Part shown: positions 16,244-27,619 of the stretch, piece by piece
Position numbering within the stretch: position 1 is the stretch's first letter
Layout of the letters: the number at the start of each line of letters is the position of its first letter
NCBI GenBank assembly: GCA_016785225.1
Contig: JAFBJZ010000603.1
Location: forward strand, 1,403,001 to 1,467,000
From: Psettodes erumei
Taxonomy: Eukaryota; Chordata; Actinopteri; Pleuronectiformes; Psettodidae
Direction of reading: 5' to 3'
DNA length: 64,000 bases
Notes under the pieces: model-generated
The model's database searches: none
Seen by the model: only the letters and a program-made list of their open reading frames with translations
Told to the model about the DNA's origin: nothing
Position numbers and translations under genes: made by a program

Positions 16244-16684
16244 TGGAGTTCTTCTATCAAACAAGAACTGACAGCTAATTGGCTGACGCGTTCAATTTTC
16301 TACGGTTTGGCCTTGTGAACTCTTCCCGACCTCCATCAAGCATTAACCATAATCCCGCTTGCCGTTGCTTTTATAGCCCTTTGTGTCAAATTGTTACATA
16401 AAGAGCCTGAAGATTGATCTGTTTTGATTTTTAAAAAAGAGATGTGTGTATGTGTGCGCGTGTGGAAAAATAATGAGGACATAGATGGATGCAAGTCTAA
16501 AGCGCTCATAATTCAGAGCACAACAGCGTAGGCAGCGCAAAAAAATGTAAGATGCATTTTACTTTTTAATGTGTTTTTTTTGGAATTTTAGCTTTGTAGC
16601 TTTCTTAGAAATCTTCGGGCACTAGAACCAATAACTATTTCATGAGGACTCGTTCTTTATAAACCTTTCTTCTTTGTAAATAAA
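16244..16684 (+). other. hmmr: hmmr 3'UTR
   Basis: AT-rich sequence after the hmmr stop TAA (16241-16243), ending with an AATAAA at 16679-16684 followed about 20 nt later by an A-rich stretch near 16708-16720. The end is inferred from the signal. Confidence 0.65.
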
Positions 16685-16963
16685 GACAGATTTTTAATGC
16701 TCTTCTAAAAAAAAAAAAAGTGGTTCTGCAATTTATTTAATTGCCAGATGTAAAAAAAACAAAAAAACAAACAGTATTGTGTACAGAGCCTCTGCTGTCT
16801 TGGTCCTCTTGGCCATGTCTGTCCTCAGCCAGAAGAGTGCACTGCAGCACTGCAGCCACAGGTTGAAACATAGCACAACGCCATTTCAGCCCCATCCCCA
16901 TGATGTGCCGGCGACAAAGAACACAAATGCAGGAGAGGAGCCCGAGGTTATTGGTCATGACGC
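16685..16963. other. Short spacer between convergent hmmr and insulin genes
   Basis: Only about 280 bp separate the two poly(A) signals, which are on opposite strands. It contains A-runs and no gene. A short open frame at 16779-16991 on the plus strand has no recognisable content. Confidence 0.6.
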
Positions 16964-17080
16964 TTTATTTCCTTCAGTTGATAAGACATAGCCAGCAAGT
17001 GTCAGGCGAAAGCTTGACTTAGGGACCGTTTTTTTTTTTTTTTTACAAGCTGTGAGTGGTGCCAGTCGTGGAGTGGCGAG
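16964..17080 (-). other. insb: Insulin 3'UTR with poly(A) signal
   Basis: On the minus strand, AATAAA lies at 16969-16964, about 112 nt after the insulin stop codon. A T-run on the plus strand at about 17030-17044 is an A-run in the transcript. Confidence 0.65.
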
Positions 17081-18131
17081 TCAGTCGCAGTAGCCCTCCA
17101 GGTGGTAGATGCTGCACGGCTTGTGGCAGCACTGCTCCACGATGCCTCGCTTCACCTTGGGCTCATCGTGGCCGGACAGCGCCCTCCACAGCCGCTGCTC
17201 CTGCCTGGCCCTTTTCGACAGGAACCCTTTGGAGGTGGAGAAAGTTTGCCACAACCGTGCGTCACAAAAAACCTCCCCAATTCCTAAAACCAACATTTAG
17301 ACTGTTCCCACTTTAATGGAGCCTTAATGACGACGTAATCTGATCTCCCCAATACGTTTAGCCTTGTTTGTGTGGGAGAAGACATGACGGAGCTCCAGCG
17401 GAGGCATATCATAGCTCGCACCTCTAAAGTTAACTTCAGAGGAGGGTTTGAGGCGAAAAGATCCCAATCATGCATTTTGGGAATAGCCTAATGAGGGATT
17501 TGGGGATTTCACAAGATTTGTGTTTATTGGATTTGTCGCATCATAGATGTTGAAAGCAACAATAAGAAACAAAGAGCCCAGCTACACCGCTAAATTCAAA
17601 ACAGGCCAGAGAGAGGCTTTGCACACTAATGATGGCCGGGACTAACGCGTGCAGTTTTGGTTTTTTTTTCTTTTTTAACTTAAGTAATGTTTCCGGCACG
17701 CCATTCCTCAACATTTTTTTCCTCCAGCTAGCATCCAAATTGGCATTCTCATTAGGCCGAGCATGAACTGTGAACATGGTGCGCAGGGACCGCGGCGACA
17801 CAAAGCGCGCCCGGGGTCCCGGGGGGATGTCATGCTGTTCCTTTCTGAACTCCCACCATCAAGGGAACAGTTCGAGCTTGTTTTACACAAGTCAAACAAA
17901 AGAAGCCCTGGTCGTTCCCTACCAGTCGGCTCGGGCCTTACCCAGCAGATGTTCCAGGTCCCGCTTGTGGGGTCGGTTTGGACTGTAGAAGAAGCCGCGC
18001 TCTCCGCACACGAAGTAGAGGGCGTCCACCAGGTGGGAGCCGCACAGGTGCTGGGTGGGGGCCGAGGACACCCCGTGGGTGTAGAGCGCCAGCAGCAGCA
18101 TCACGGACACCGCCCATGGTACCCTGGCCAT
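17081..18131 (-). CDS. insb: Preproinsulin, probable teleost insulin b paralogue
   Basis: Secreted hormone precursor that binds the insulin receptor after processing. Two coding exons on the minus strand: 18131-17942 and 17226-17081, with a phase-1 intron inside the C-peptide region, the conserved position for insulin intron 2. The joined frame has 111 residues. Residues 1-23 are a signal peptide with a hydrophobic LLLAL core. The B chain starts APTQHLCGSHLVDALYFVCG (24 on), followed by ERGFFYSPNRPH and the Lys-Arg site at 56-57. DLEHLLGFLSKRARQEQR begins the C-peptide, which ends at Lys-Arg 89-90. The A chain (91-111) starts GIVEQCCHKPC and ends EGYCD. All six disulfide cysteines are present (30, 42, 96, 97, 101, 110), as is zinc-binding His B10. 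Odd points are A21 Asp, A18 Gly, B17 Phe, a longer B chain and an extra Lys-Arg in the C-peptide. Insulin is certain; the 'b' paralogue is inferred from divergence and from remembered zebrafish linkage to cyfip2. Confidence 0.95.
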
Positions 18132-18141
18132 AGGAGGGAGA

Positions 18142-19560
18142 CCTCTTGGGCAGAGCACAAACAGAAAGAATCTGATCAAATTTTTATCGCGGCGTCCTTC
18201 CGAGACAAAGAGTCCGATCTAATCCATCTATCAATACTTGATGCCCCAGGACCCCGGTGGTTGAAAGCTAAAGGATAAAGTGATGTTCAAATCTGATCGG
18301 ACCTTTCCAGATGACGCTCAAGCACTACACGACCACATTGTTTTGACATTTCTAGATAAAGATGTTTTACAGTGCTCCTGTAAAATTCCACCACATAGCT
18401 GCAGGCCTTGAGCGCATAATGGCACAGAGACAACACAGACGGCACGCAGCAATTCCCCAACTTAAAACGAGGGCTTTGAAGTGAGCAGAAAACTGAATAA
18501 TTCATTCTTTCATTGGAACTCAAAAGCCAGGGTGAAAACCCAACGCAAAACAAGGTCTCTGGAAAAGTCACTGGATGGTAGCTGACTCCAAATATCTGAA
18601 TCTCGCAAATTTGTGCGAGCTTTCGGCGAGATCGCAGGTCAGGAAAAGGGTTCCAAGTGTTCAAAATCACAAATCGAAGAACCTCGGTGATGGGAATCAC
18701 CGGGGTGATGCGGTTGTTATACTTCAGTGTCCCTCGAAAACGTACGTCACCTCTGATGTCAGGCCCTCCACTGTTCCTGCCTTGGAGATCAGCCGTCCGC
18801 TGTCAAGTGTAATGTTATTTCCACGCCGCTCGTTTTGAAATAAACTGAAAATTGATTTTATTTCTATTTACTTCTGCTTTCCTTTTACCCCCTTCCATGC
18901 GAGCCTTATTTTATCTCAGTGCCATCTGCTGCGAACTAGATAGACCGAAATCGGCGTGGTGGACACCCTGGCTCTGTCCTCAAGGTCAGTCCCCCACCTT
19001 GCTGTCCAGCTTAGCGGCCGCTGTGCTCAAGAGTGGGAATGATCTGTCCAAGATTACAGAATAGTTGCTCGTGTTATTAGTGAAATCCCATTTGTGATGG
19101 ATATTCTCCCGGGGTTTGATGTTCAGCTCCTGTTTCAAGGTGAAAAATATATTTAGCAGTCATTTAGCAGCTATATAGATCTTTTTGTGGACATCTCATA
19201 GTGGACTGCAGGTTATTGGATTGAAAATGAATCATTTTAACAGTGTCTTTAACAATGCACCTGTGCCAGGCATTACAACATTGGCAGAGTGCTCTATCTG
19301 GCCTGCCGCTCTTCTATCCTTCTTGGCCGGTTGCCTGGCTCCTTGGCACAGCAGATTGGTTGAATTATAGATCCCTGCTTGTGCTACTCTTTGCTTTCAT
19401 CCTGGTTATTATACATATAAATTTGAAAAGTTGAAATCTTGAGGGAAACGTACAGAAACTTGCTTACCTGTGTTTGAGGGCCTTGGTGCAGCAGAGCAGC
19501 TTGTAGCTACAGATAAAAAAAAAAAATGGCCGAGGCCTGCAGGACTACACAGGTACAGAG
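18142..19560 (-). other. insb: Insulin 5'UTR exon 1 and intron 1 (inferred)
   Basis: Insulin genes have a non-coding first exon. On the minus strand, CTGCACCAAGGCCCTCAAAC and then ACAG at 19468 is followed by the donor GTAAGC (19467-19462). This is similar in position and wording to the mammalian exon 1 end (...GGCCATCAAGCAG). The acceptor lies just before the ATG, with exon 2 starting at about 18144 or 18142 (CCCAAG|AGG). Exon 1 would be about 19560-19468 and intron 1 about 1.3 kb. The intron shows no repeats or other gene. Confidence 0.65.
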
Positions 19561-19700
19561 AACATCTCCACTTGGCTACCTTTCCCCTTTATAACTCCCC
19601 CCCTCTCCACCTGGCCTTTGTCAGCCTCAGCGGAAAACGCTAAGGTCCTCTCATTAACACCCTGACCTGTAAGCATGTTGATCTGCTCTTGAGTGGCACT
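19561..19700 (-). promoter_or_regulatory. insb: Insulin promoter with TATA box, E-box and ATTA core
   Basis: On the minus strand TTATAAA lies at 19594-19588, placing transcription start near 19560. Upstream are an E-box CACCTG/CAGGTG at 19608-19613 and a homeodomain-type ATTA core at 19653-19656. GCTGAGG-type half-sites near 19620-19632 resemble Maf half-sites. E, A and C elements in this order are known for vertebrate insulin promoters (NeuroD/E-protein, Pdx1, MafA). The factor assignments are inference; the TATA box is clear. Confidence 0.6.
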
Positions 19701-22450
19701 AAGTCATTTAACTGAGCGTGGACCGAGGAGCAGAGTTGGGATAAAGTTGAGAAGGCAGTCACCCGGAGTGATACCCATTTTCAGCCCCTGCTGTGTGGTG
19801 GCCTGACTGGCACCGTTCGCAGGCTGAAAGACAAAACACCATATGCCGCCACGTGCTGATCACGTCGTGTAGATTAGAAGGGCTTCCCGGGCTTAGTGGT
19901 GGCCACTAGCGGTGCGTTACAAGAGCGACTCCCCTCGTGAGAGAAAATCAGCTGAGCTTGCGGAAAACCCCCCAACAACTCTCTTAGAAATTTCACAAAA
20001 CAGAAAAAGGTATTTTAATTGATAAGCCAAATACCTTTAGTACCACAAAGAAAACAATGTTCAGTTAATACAGCAAATTTCACCATAGCGGCTGCACTGA
20101 ACATATGTGTTGGTCATCGTGGGGCATTTGCCCTGAAGTATGGATTTCAGGATAGAAGAGTATGCTGCACTGTAACAAAGTTTTACACTGCTGTTTTTTT
20201 TAATGTTGTTTCATATATCCTGTTAATATACAAGAAAAAAACCTCTACTACGTACGCACAGCTACAGGGTGGTGAAAAGTAATGTATCACAAATGTAATT
20301 CCTCAGAGGGGAAGTTGGTCTTTTGTCTTCGGTGACAGCTTTGTCTTACCGCACAGGTTTTGACTCATCTCTTGTCATGTGCAGCAGCTGTTCTTTTGTA
20401 ATTTTGGTGTGCCTATCTGAGGGTGGGCCGAATTTGGATGAGAGATGACACGCTCTATAATTTTATATCCAATGATGACTCAATTAGCAGGCTCTGAGGA
20501 TGCAGCACGGCTCTGTCTTATCACCTCTCCGTCTCTTTGTGTTTTGGTTTGAGTTTTATAGGAGCCAGGTATTCTGGGGTACGCCGATATTAAAAAGTAA
20601 AAGTGAACAACCACAACTCGCAACTTTGGGGGCAAGAATTCGAATTTTTAAAAAAAGTACTCAGCCCATTCGTTGTGTGTGGAGCAGATATTACACCCAT
20701 AAGTTCAGAGACTCTCTGGGGTGAGCTCTCCAACTTTTAGCTTCAGGAAATAGAGGCGCATGTACGCGAGTATCAGCCCAACTGTCCCAGGAGCAGGTAT
20801 AATGTGATTGCTAAAAATGTTTCACATTCTCCTTCGAGCCATCGTTGCAACGTTGAATTTAAATATGCTCACCAACCTTGAATACGATCCAGTGGACAGT
20901 AAATCCGAGAACTTTTTCTTTTAAAAATGGTGCAGATTTCATTTTACTGTCACTGGAAGAACGTCAGAGCTGTCATTTCTAATAGCCCTGCTATTTACTC
21001 TGAAGCTCTGAAATCATGTCACATTTTTAATGTTTTTTTTTTCTTTCTTTTTTTTGTGGGGGGGTCCTTTACATATAATGTTTACTGATCTGTAGTAGCA
21101 TCCTGCTATATCTTTTGGGCTGGGAACCCTTTGATATGTATGTAACACTTAAACAGAATCAATATCTTAGCAGGTAGGTCAGTCTGCAAAGAAGAATGCT
21201 GCTGCTACTGCTAACAATGCTCTTGCAAAGAAATGCCATCAAGGTTTTACGTGCTTTTCTGAGAGAAATATCTTATAAAAATTTTTATTTCTGCTGTGTT
21301 GTACAGTAGCGTGTAGGTATGTACCCTTTTAAAAGAATGAATGCAGTAACCTTGCATTCAGATTCCTTGCTTTAGGATATGTAATCCTTTTAATCTAAAC
21401 ATTGAATGAACAGTTCTGAAAAACCAAACAGGACTTAACAAAGGGACTTAAATGTTAAATCCGAGTAAATTAAGTTCCCATCAGTATTTGCATATATGAG
21501 AATGTCGCTCGCTTGAGAAAATATGCACGCGTTCTGTTTTGATCCAGAGCAACAAAGGGAACCAAGCCTCCTTATGGAAATGATAAAAACATGAATGCTG
21601 TCTTTAATGATAACTTACTGACTGATGTGCGGGTGACATGCCACTTTTTGTTCAAATGTAAATAAGAGAGAACTGAGAAATAATTTTTCCCACAATGATG
21701 CCTCTTGTACATCATCTTATTATCTTCTGGGAGACGCCTGAGTCATTTCCAAACAAGAAAAAACTTGCTGGTTGAAAAAAAGTAACTTTACTTTCAGGCT
21801 TGTCTATATATATAAGAGACTGAGGATTCTGCTTTGGTTTCTCCCAAGGATTCAGGCTACACTGTACTCTACATAGTCATTTCAGATGGAAACATGCCAG
21901 TTTTTCAGAGTGAGGATTTTTCATGTGGAAATTTTACCCAGAACTGTCAGAGGCGAACTCAAAGTTCAACTTGTTCACTTATTTTCCCACGAGGGGAATA
22001 AAAGCTGATTCTAATGAGTAGAGCGTTAAAAAAAATCTGAAAAAATTATCTGACGCAAATTTTCATTTCCTTCAAAGGACAGTCTGGTTAAATGACAGGA
22101 GAGTGAGGGCAGGTCTTTCAAAACCCAGCAAATGAAAGGACGGCCTTTGGAGGAAGGAGAAAGGTGGGAAGAAAGCTGCCCGGCACCTTGGCACTGCGGT
22201 TTGAAAGGTGGTTAAATGTAGAACCAGGAAAGGTCCGACTCTGCCGCGCTTTGAAGCTCGTTCCTCCAGGGAGCGGTGCAAAGCTGCGAACAGGCACATC
22301 TCCTTGCCCCGGTTGCCCGGGTGCTTCAAACGCGCACATCAAATAGCAGAGGACGGGCAGGCGCCCCAGACACGCAGAGACAGACAGAAGTTGGGTGGGA
22401 AGTCGGCTGGGTCCCCAAGGTGGGAGTTGCGTAACTCATCTTCTCTTCTG
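19701..22450. other. Upstream intergenic region of insulin; no gene seen
   Basis: Mixed-composition DNA with poly-T tracts (around 21031-21056) and no exon-like open frame with family resemblance. The segment at about 22100-22450 is more GC-rich than its surroundings and gives open frames on both strands, but none is recognisable. Confidence 0.5.
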
Positions 22451-22479
22451 CTGCATTCGAGGAGATAAAAGGGAGTGAA

Positions 22480-22570
22480 GAGTTCAGCCTAGTGAGATGT
22501 TGTTAATCTGCTCTGATAGTGAGCCTTTTTACTCCCATAATTAACCCCGACTTTCCGAGGATGGAAACCG
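22480..22570. promoter_or_regulatory. Candidate conserved non-coding element
   Basis: Low-repeat, AT-rich sequence with TTAATC and ATAATTAACC cores (about 22500-22550), without open frame. The look is that of vertebrate enhancer sequence, but conservation cannot be tested here. Confidence 0.2.
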
Positions 22571-22981
22571 AAGAGACCTAGAACATCAAAAAAAAAAAAG
22601 AAAAAAATCGTTGACTGATGCAGCAGCAGACAACAGAAACAGCCTGGATCATTATGTTTTTATGTGAGAGTCTGAACTGTATGAAGGCAGAAGTAATGAG
22701 ACGGATTTCCATAAGTCAACTCTGAGACCTAGATGCTGATACTGAGGGGCTCCACAAAGATTTCATCTGTAGGGCTGAGCAAATCTTTGAATATCGAGCG
22801 ACTGCCTTTAAAAAAACACAAAAGAGGGAGAGAGAGAGAAAAGGAGTCAATCAGTCTGAAAAAGAGAACGCATCAAAAAAGTTGAGAGCTTCTGAATCTT
22901 TAGCAAGGGCAGACAGTTTGGGTCCTGACAGGTCCAAGTGGTCCCTGTCATATGCGAACATTGCCTCATGCATGTGTGTGT

Positions 22982-22982
<1 letters not shown>

Positions 22983-23012
<30 letters not shown>
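22983..23012. repeat. (CA)n microsatellite
   Basis: A pure CA run preceded directly by TGTGTGTG, so the junction is itself a small palindrome. Confidence 0.95.
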
Positions 23013-23016
<4 letters not shown>

Positions 23017-23119
23017 ACAGACTGGACACGTCGGCCTGTTCCAGACACTGGCCTCCATGTGTGTCACGGCCTGCTGGTTCAGACCCATGACAGAACGCTA
23101 CGGCATTTCGGAGGACGCT

Positions 23120-23120
23120 G

Positions 23121-23158
<38 letters not shown>
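23120..23158. repeat. (GT)n-(GA)n compound microsatellite
   Basis: About eight GT units pass directly into about twelve GA units. Confidence 0.95.
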
Positions 23159-23384
23159 CTGATTGAGAGGGAGAGGCCTGCCCTGGTGTCTGCGCTCTTG
23201 TCCTGCCAGTGACAGTCGCTAATGCAGTACTAACCTCTGTCGTGACCTACTTTGCTATGCCACCTCTCTCTGTCCGCTCCCTTACACAACACACACACAT
23301 TGATAATGAGCAAAGGAAAGAGATCCCTTTATAATTCTAAAGACTTCTTTTTTTTTCTTAATCAAACTGTACTTGAAGTATTGC

Positions 23385-23419
23385 GCACACACACACACAC
23401 ACACAAGGAGAGAGAGAGA
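23385..23419. repeat. (CA)n-(GA)n compound microsatellite
   Basis: About eleven CA units, a short AAGG spacer, then GA units. It has the same CA/GT plus GA combination as the tract at 23120. Confidence 0.9.
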
Positions 23420-24781
23420 CATTTGAGGAGATTAGAATTAGAGGTTGACAGGGTAGGTTGGGTAACAGAGCTTTGTAAGAGCATGGTGTGACAGCTGAGA
23501 AAATGACTACATGTTATAAATGTGACAAGTCCCCGAGAGAGAGGTGATGCAGGACGGAATGATGGCCAGTTTGATTTTCAGGCCAGGAAATAGATTTCTA
23601 CTTAAACCCTCATGTGACCGGCCTCCTCTTCAAGTCGAGCTCCGACGTGAGACAAGAGAATTTCATTTACGACTGGCGTTTTTCTAGTTTGCGTGAGGCG
23701 TCCTTTACTTTGATGGATTGATAAGAGAGAGCCCCGCTTCCTCTCTGATGGGACTTTTTTTTTTTAACACCACCTCAGATGGGAGCAGGATGTTGTGTCT
23801 CTTCGCATTGTGACCCTCCCAACTAGGTGTTATAACCCTTCAATGCACCAGCGAGAAGAAGCAGCGGCCAGAAATGTGCTCGACCTCTTACATTTCTCAC
23901 TGAAAGAGGGTGTTGATTCACTTTAGCTCGGGACTGACGTGATACAGTCTTTGTCTTGTTGATGTTGACAGCACTGGAAATCAGTTTTACGGGCGCATCC
24001 ATAAAATCCAGCCATGAGTGTGAGGCCACAGAACCCAAGTGAAAACTTTCAAAGCTTCTGGGTTCTGCTCCAGAGGCAAGGAAGTCTCTTTCCAAATCCC
24101 GCTAGCAAGGCGAATATCTAAAAAATGAATTCATATGTTTACAAAAAGAACAGAAGGTTTTGGTTTTTTTTTAAATGACCTCATTAAGATTTGGTTATTT
24201 AATATTTCTATTTTTAGCTGCCTTTGACAAATGCTATTTCCCATACATTGGAGACCTTTACATGCTAAATTATTTTAAAAAAGGGAAAAATTCATCCCAA
24301 CTCATCCTGTGTGGAGCATGAATGTGTGCGTCAGGTTTCACGTCACTTAATTCAATACATGTTGAGCCATTTCCCTCACAATGACAAATGTCAAGCCCCT
24401 GAGGAAAAGTCAGGGGATAACCAAAGTCATTAGGGTTCATCCATGGGGACCATGAACATCATTTACAAAATGGCAATCTATCAAGTTGTTGAGATATTTC
24501 TGCTTGGACCAAAGTGACAGACCAACCAAGCAAAACTGCCATCCACCGAATTGCTGGCATGGCTGAAATAGTGGTATCTTTCAAAATAAGAGCATTACAT
24601 TTGAGACTATTGCTGGTTATCTCACTGTATGCCATTGTGTCTATATGGTGATAATGTGAGAGAGTTTTCATTTTATCACAAATCACCTTGCGATATATAA
24701 CAAGTTGCGATATAGGATAGCTGGAGTTAAACCTTGAGGATTATAGGAAAGCTGTGCACAGCCACCTGCTGCAATGAACAC

Positions 24782-24782
<1 letters not shown>

Positions 24783-24813
<31 letters not shown>
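24783..24813. repeat. (GT)n microsatellite
   Basis: A pure GT run of about fifteen units. Confidence 0.95.
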
Positions 24814-24814
<1 letters not shown>

Positions 24815-25318
24815 TGCACATGTTTGCACAAATCGATACGGCTGGTATCAACCCCCTGAGTCCGTCTTCCCCCTGCTCTTAGAGATAAAGCAGAGAAAGC
24901 AGACCTACAGCCAGACATATGAGTGGGATTAACAACAGGCGCTTATTTGGGAGAAGAAAAGAGGCAAAAGCTAAAGATAGAGGGATTTCAACACTTTTCA
25001 TTATTTTGTTGAGAATGTGTACAGCAGGCACTGTCAGGGAAAAGGTCAGAATCAATCAATCCAATGTTCTCTGCCGACCGCCCTCAAATTGCATATTGAC
25101 TCGGTGTAACGCTCTCCAAACTAGTGGATTAGATGCATGTTGGCAGCCTTAATGCTACAGTGAAGCTTTTCTGGAGAGGCGTCTATATGCCGTTAGTGGG
25201 TGTCTCAGGGAGTGTGACTCGATGTTTCTAAGCCCCAAGTTGTTCATCCCGCTCCTTCCTGTGCCGCCTCTTCCTCTAAAACTTTCCCTCGCATATTGTG
25301 CAAGCGTAAATGGGAGTG

Positions 25319-25359
25319 AGAGAGGGGAGAGGAGAGGGAGAGAGAGAGAGAGAGAGAGG
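25319..25359. repeat. (GA)n purine tract
   Basis: GA-rich, almost all-purine run. The last 20 or so bases are pure GA. Confidence 0.9.
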
Positions 25360-26423
25360 TGCAAGGTGGTTGAGGAGCAGAATGCCAAACATGCCCGTGT
25401 TTGTGTGTAGGCGCATGTGTACCTGACACCTGAGAGTTATCTCGATCTGTTACTGTCTGCTATCTGCAGGAGCTGTCAGTGCGATATATATAAGTGGTGT
25501 GCAGTTGCAGAGGAGGTTCTGTGCGTTGCACCGTCGGCTTCCACTGGGTTCGCATATAGCATGTCAAACAGCAGGTAGTGCAGCTTTGATATGTTGATGA
25601 GGACCTTTTATGTTTGGCGTGCATGTCTCTGACAGAATGTGTGTGCGTGTCAGCCTGTGTGTGTGCGCGCGCTCCTGTTTTACTCTTTTGCTCGAGAGCA
25701 GGGGGGGGAGACGCTTCAGATGTGTTGTCCTTTCATTCCAGTCCCTCCTTTGAGGTAAGAGGATCCCGTGGAAACTTAACATTTCATTGTGACTTGCTTG
25801 AGATAAAGATTGAATTATCTGTGTTCTCCTTAAATCCCCATTCAATTTTTTTTTTTTTTTTTAACAGGGATGAAAGATTTTCTCTGTGGTGCCCAGGGAG
25901 CTGTGTACCCCGCTGTTTGGTAATATCTGAAATTAATTCCTCCACCCGTCCCAGTTGTGCCTAAACAATTCAAGGGCAGAGTTAGATCCTCAAATTGAGA
26001 ATTTACTGAGGGGCCTTTGTACCACAGTCAGTGATAGCGTTTTTGTTCAGTGTAATTCCATTTATCATTACTGTGTCCAAAAACAAACCGGTTTGTATTG
26101 CCCACGCAACAAACTATATGTGACGCCCAATCACAAGGGTTGTTACCCGTTAATGGAAGCAGATTTTTTTCCCTCCACTTGTATGAAAAAAAAGAAAGGA
26201 ATAGCTAGATAATTCTTTGAAGTGAAAGCAGAAGACTTCCCTCTGAGTCACCACAAGGAAGGATTTCAGGGAACAGAAGGCAGGGTGGAAATGGAAAAAG
26301 GTGAAAATAGAGGACTCTGAGGTTTCTTTTTTCTTTCTTGAAGCCATACAAGAATATTTAATTCTTTCCGGCAAGGATTTGCTCCATAATTCAACAGAAT
26401 GTGCACCTCAGCTTCTCATCCAC

Positions 26424-26492
<69 letters not shown>
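26424..26492. repeat. (TA)n-(CA)n compound microsatellite
   Basis: About eleven TA units pass directly into about twenty-four CA units. Confidence 0.97.
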
Positions 26493-26495
<3 letters not shown>

Positions 26496-27619
26496 TGCGC
26501 GCACACAATCACCCTGTACACCGTGTGAGTGACCTTTGCCCTGGCTCAGTGTATGGCTGACTTGGGATGTCATTCGTCCTGAATCTGGAATGCGTATCTT
26601 GGTCTTTATTAATCTGCAGATATAACAAAATGTGCACACGGCTAATAGAGTTAGGCACTATGCCTTTGGATGAGGTTAAAAGGGCTTCCATTTCAACTCC
26701 ACATCATATCCGATGGTGATTAAGCCAAAAGGTCATTGTTGGGTTTGTAGAAATAAAAGTTCTCAACAAAACAGAATGAAATGAAAGCGATACGTGCAAA
26801 CATCTTAAAGCTGATACATGTGTTGTTTCAACCCATTTTAAGGGTTGCAGTCTTTTTTGGCCACATTTGGGTAGTAAAGTAAATAGCTTACCTTTGGTCC
26901 CATTGAGGGGAAAAAGATGAAATGCTGCGTGTTGAAGCTGAAACTTTTTGCTAAATGAGGAGTCAGTGGAGTGTAGTTGCAGGCTATAAGACCAAAACAA
27001 GTTAGAAGTTGCCCATGAACTGTACATGTAGGAATTTGATCTTTTGTTGATATTTAAAAAATTGATAAGCTTTCAGGTTTTAGGTTCTTAAGTTTCATCT
27101 GCATGTTGGTTTTTGCTAGACTGGCCCATTCACCATGTTTGGACTTGGTGTCTCCTTCCTGTGAGTGATGACTTTACACTAATAATGTGTTTTTCCAACC
27201 TGTTTGTTTTGTGGTGTCACACGTAGAAGTCAACCATGCAAAATGAATAAGAACCAACTGAAGATTCTTTGCACATTTGCAACAGGTGCAGGATTAAACA
27301 CATTCTGTTGGAGGAGACCTAGAACAAGAAGAAACAGTCATCTGGAGGCCAGGGGGGAATTCTCAAAAGTAAGAGAGGCAGGAGTCACCCAGAGGCGAGG
27401 ATAAATATTAGTTCAAAAGCGTTCGACTGGCGAAAGGACAGGAAGCAACTGAAATATGACTTAAAACGTGTGTAAAGTTAAAGATTCCAGCTTTAAGCAT
27501 TAAAAAGGGCAAAAAAAGAGCTTTAATAAAGCAAACAGCACAGATGATTTAGTGCGGCCAACCTGAGTTGTCAAAGAGGCAATCCTTCTAATAGAACCAC
27601 TCTGATTTATCACTGAGGC

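Larger units (their letters stand above)
22571..26423. other. Microsatellite-dense intergenic DNA
   Basis: This 4-kb stretch holds the simple repeats listed separately, plus poly-T runs near 23348 and 25847. The poly-T at 25847-25862 followed by AACAG looks like a splice acceptor, but no coding frame with resemblance follows. No gene is supported. Confidence 0.5.

Noticed and set aside
17763..18278. 171-codon plus-strand frame across insulin exon 2
   Set aside because: The minus strand encodes preproinsulin with all cysteines and correct splice sites; the plus frame is a shadow with no resemblance.
22164..22468. GC-richer open frames on both strands
   Set aside because: Opposed overlapping frames in a GC-rich patch without domain or splice support.
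25847..25960. Poly-T followed by AACAG, resembling a splice acceptor
   Set aside because: The following frame has no family resemblance and no donor with matching phase.
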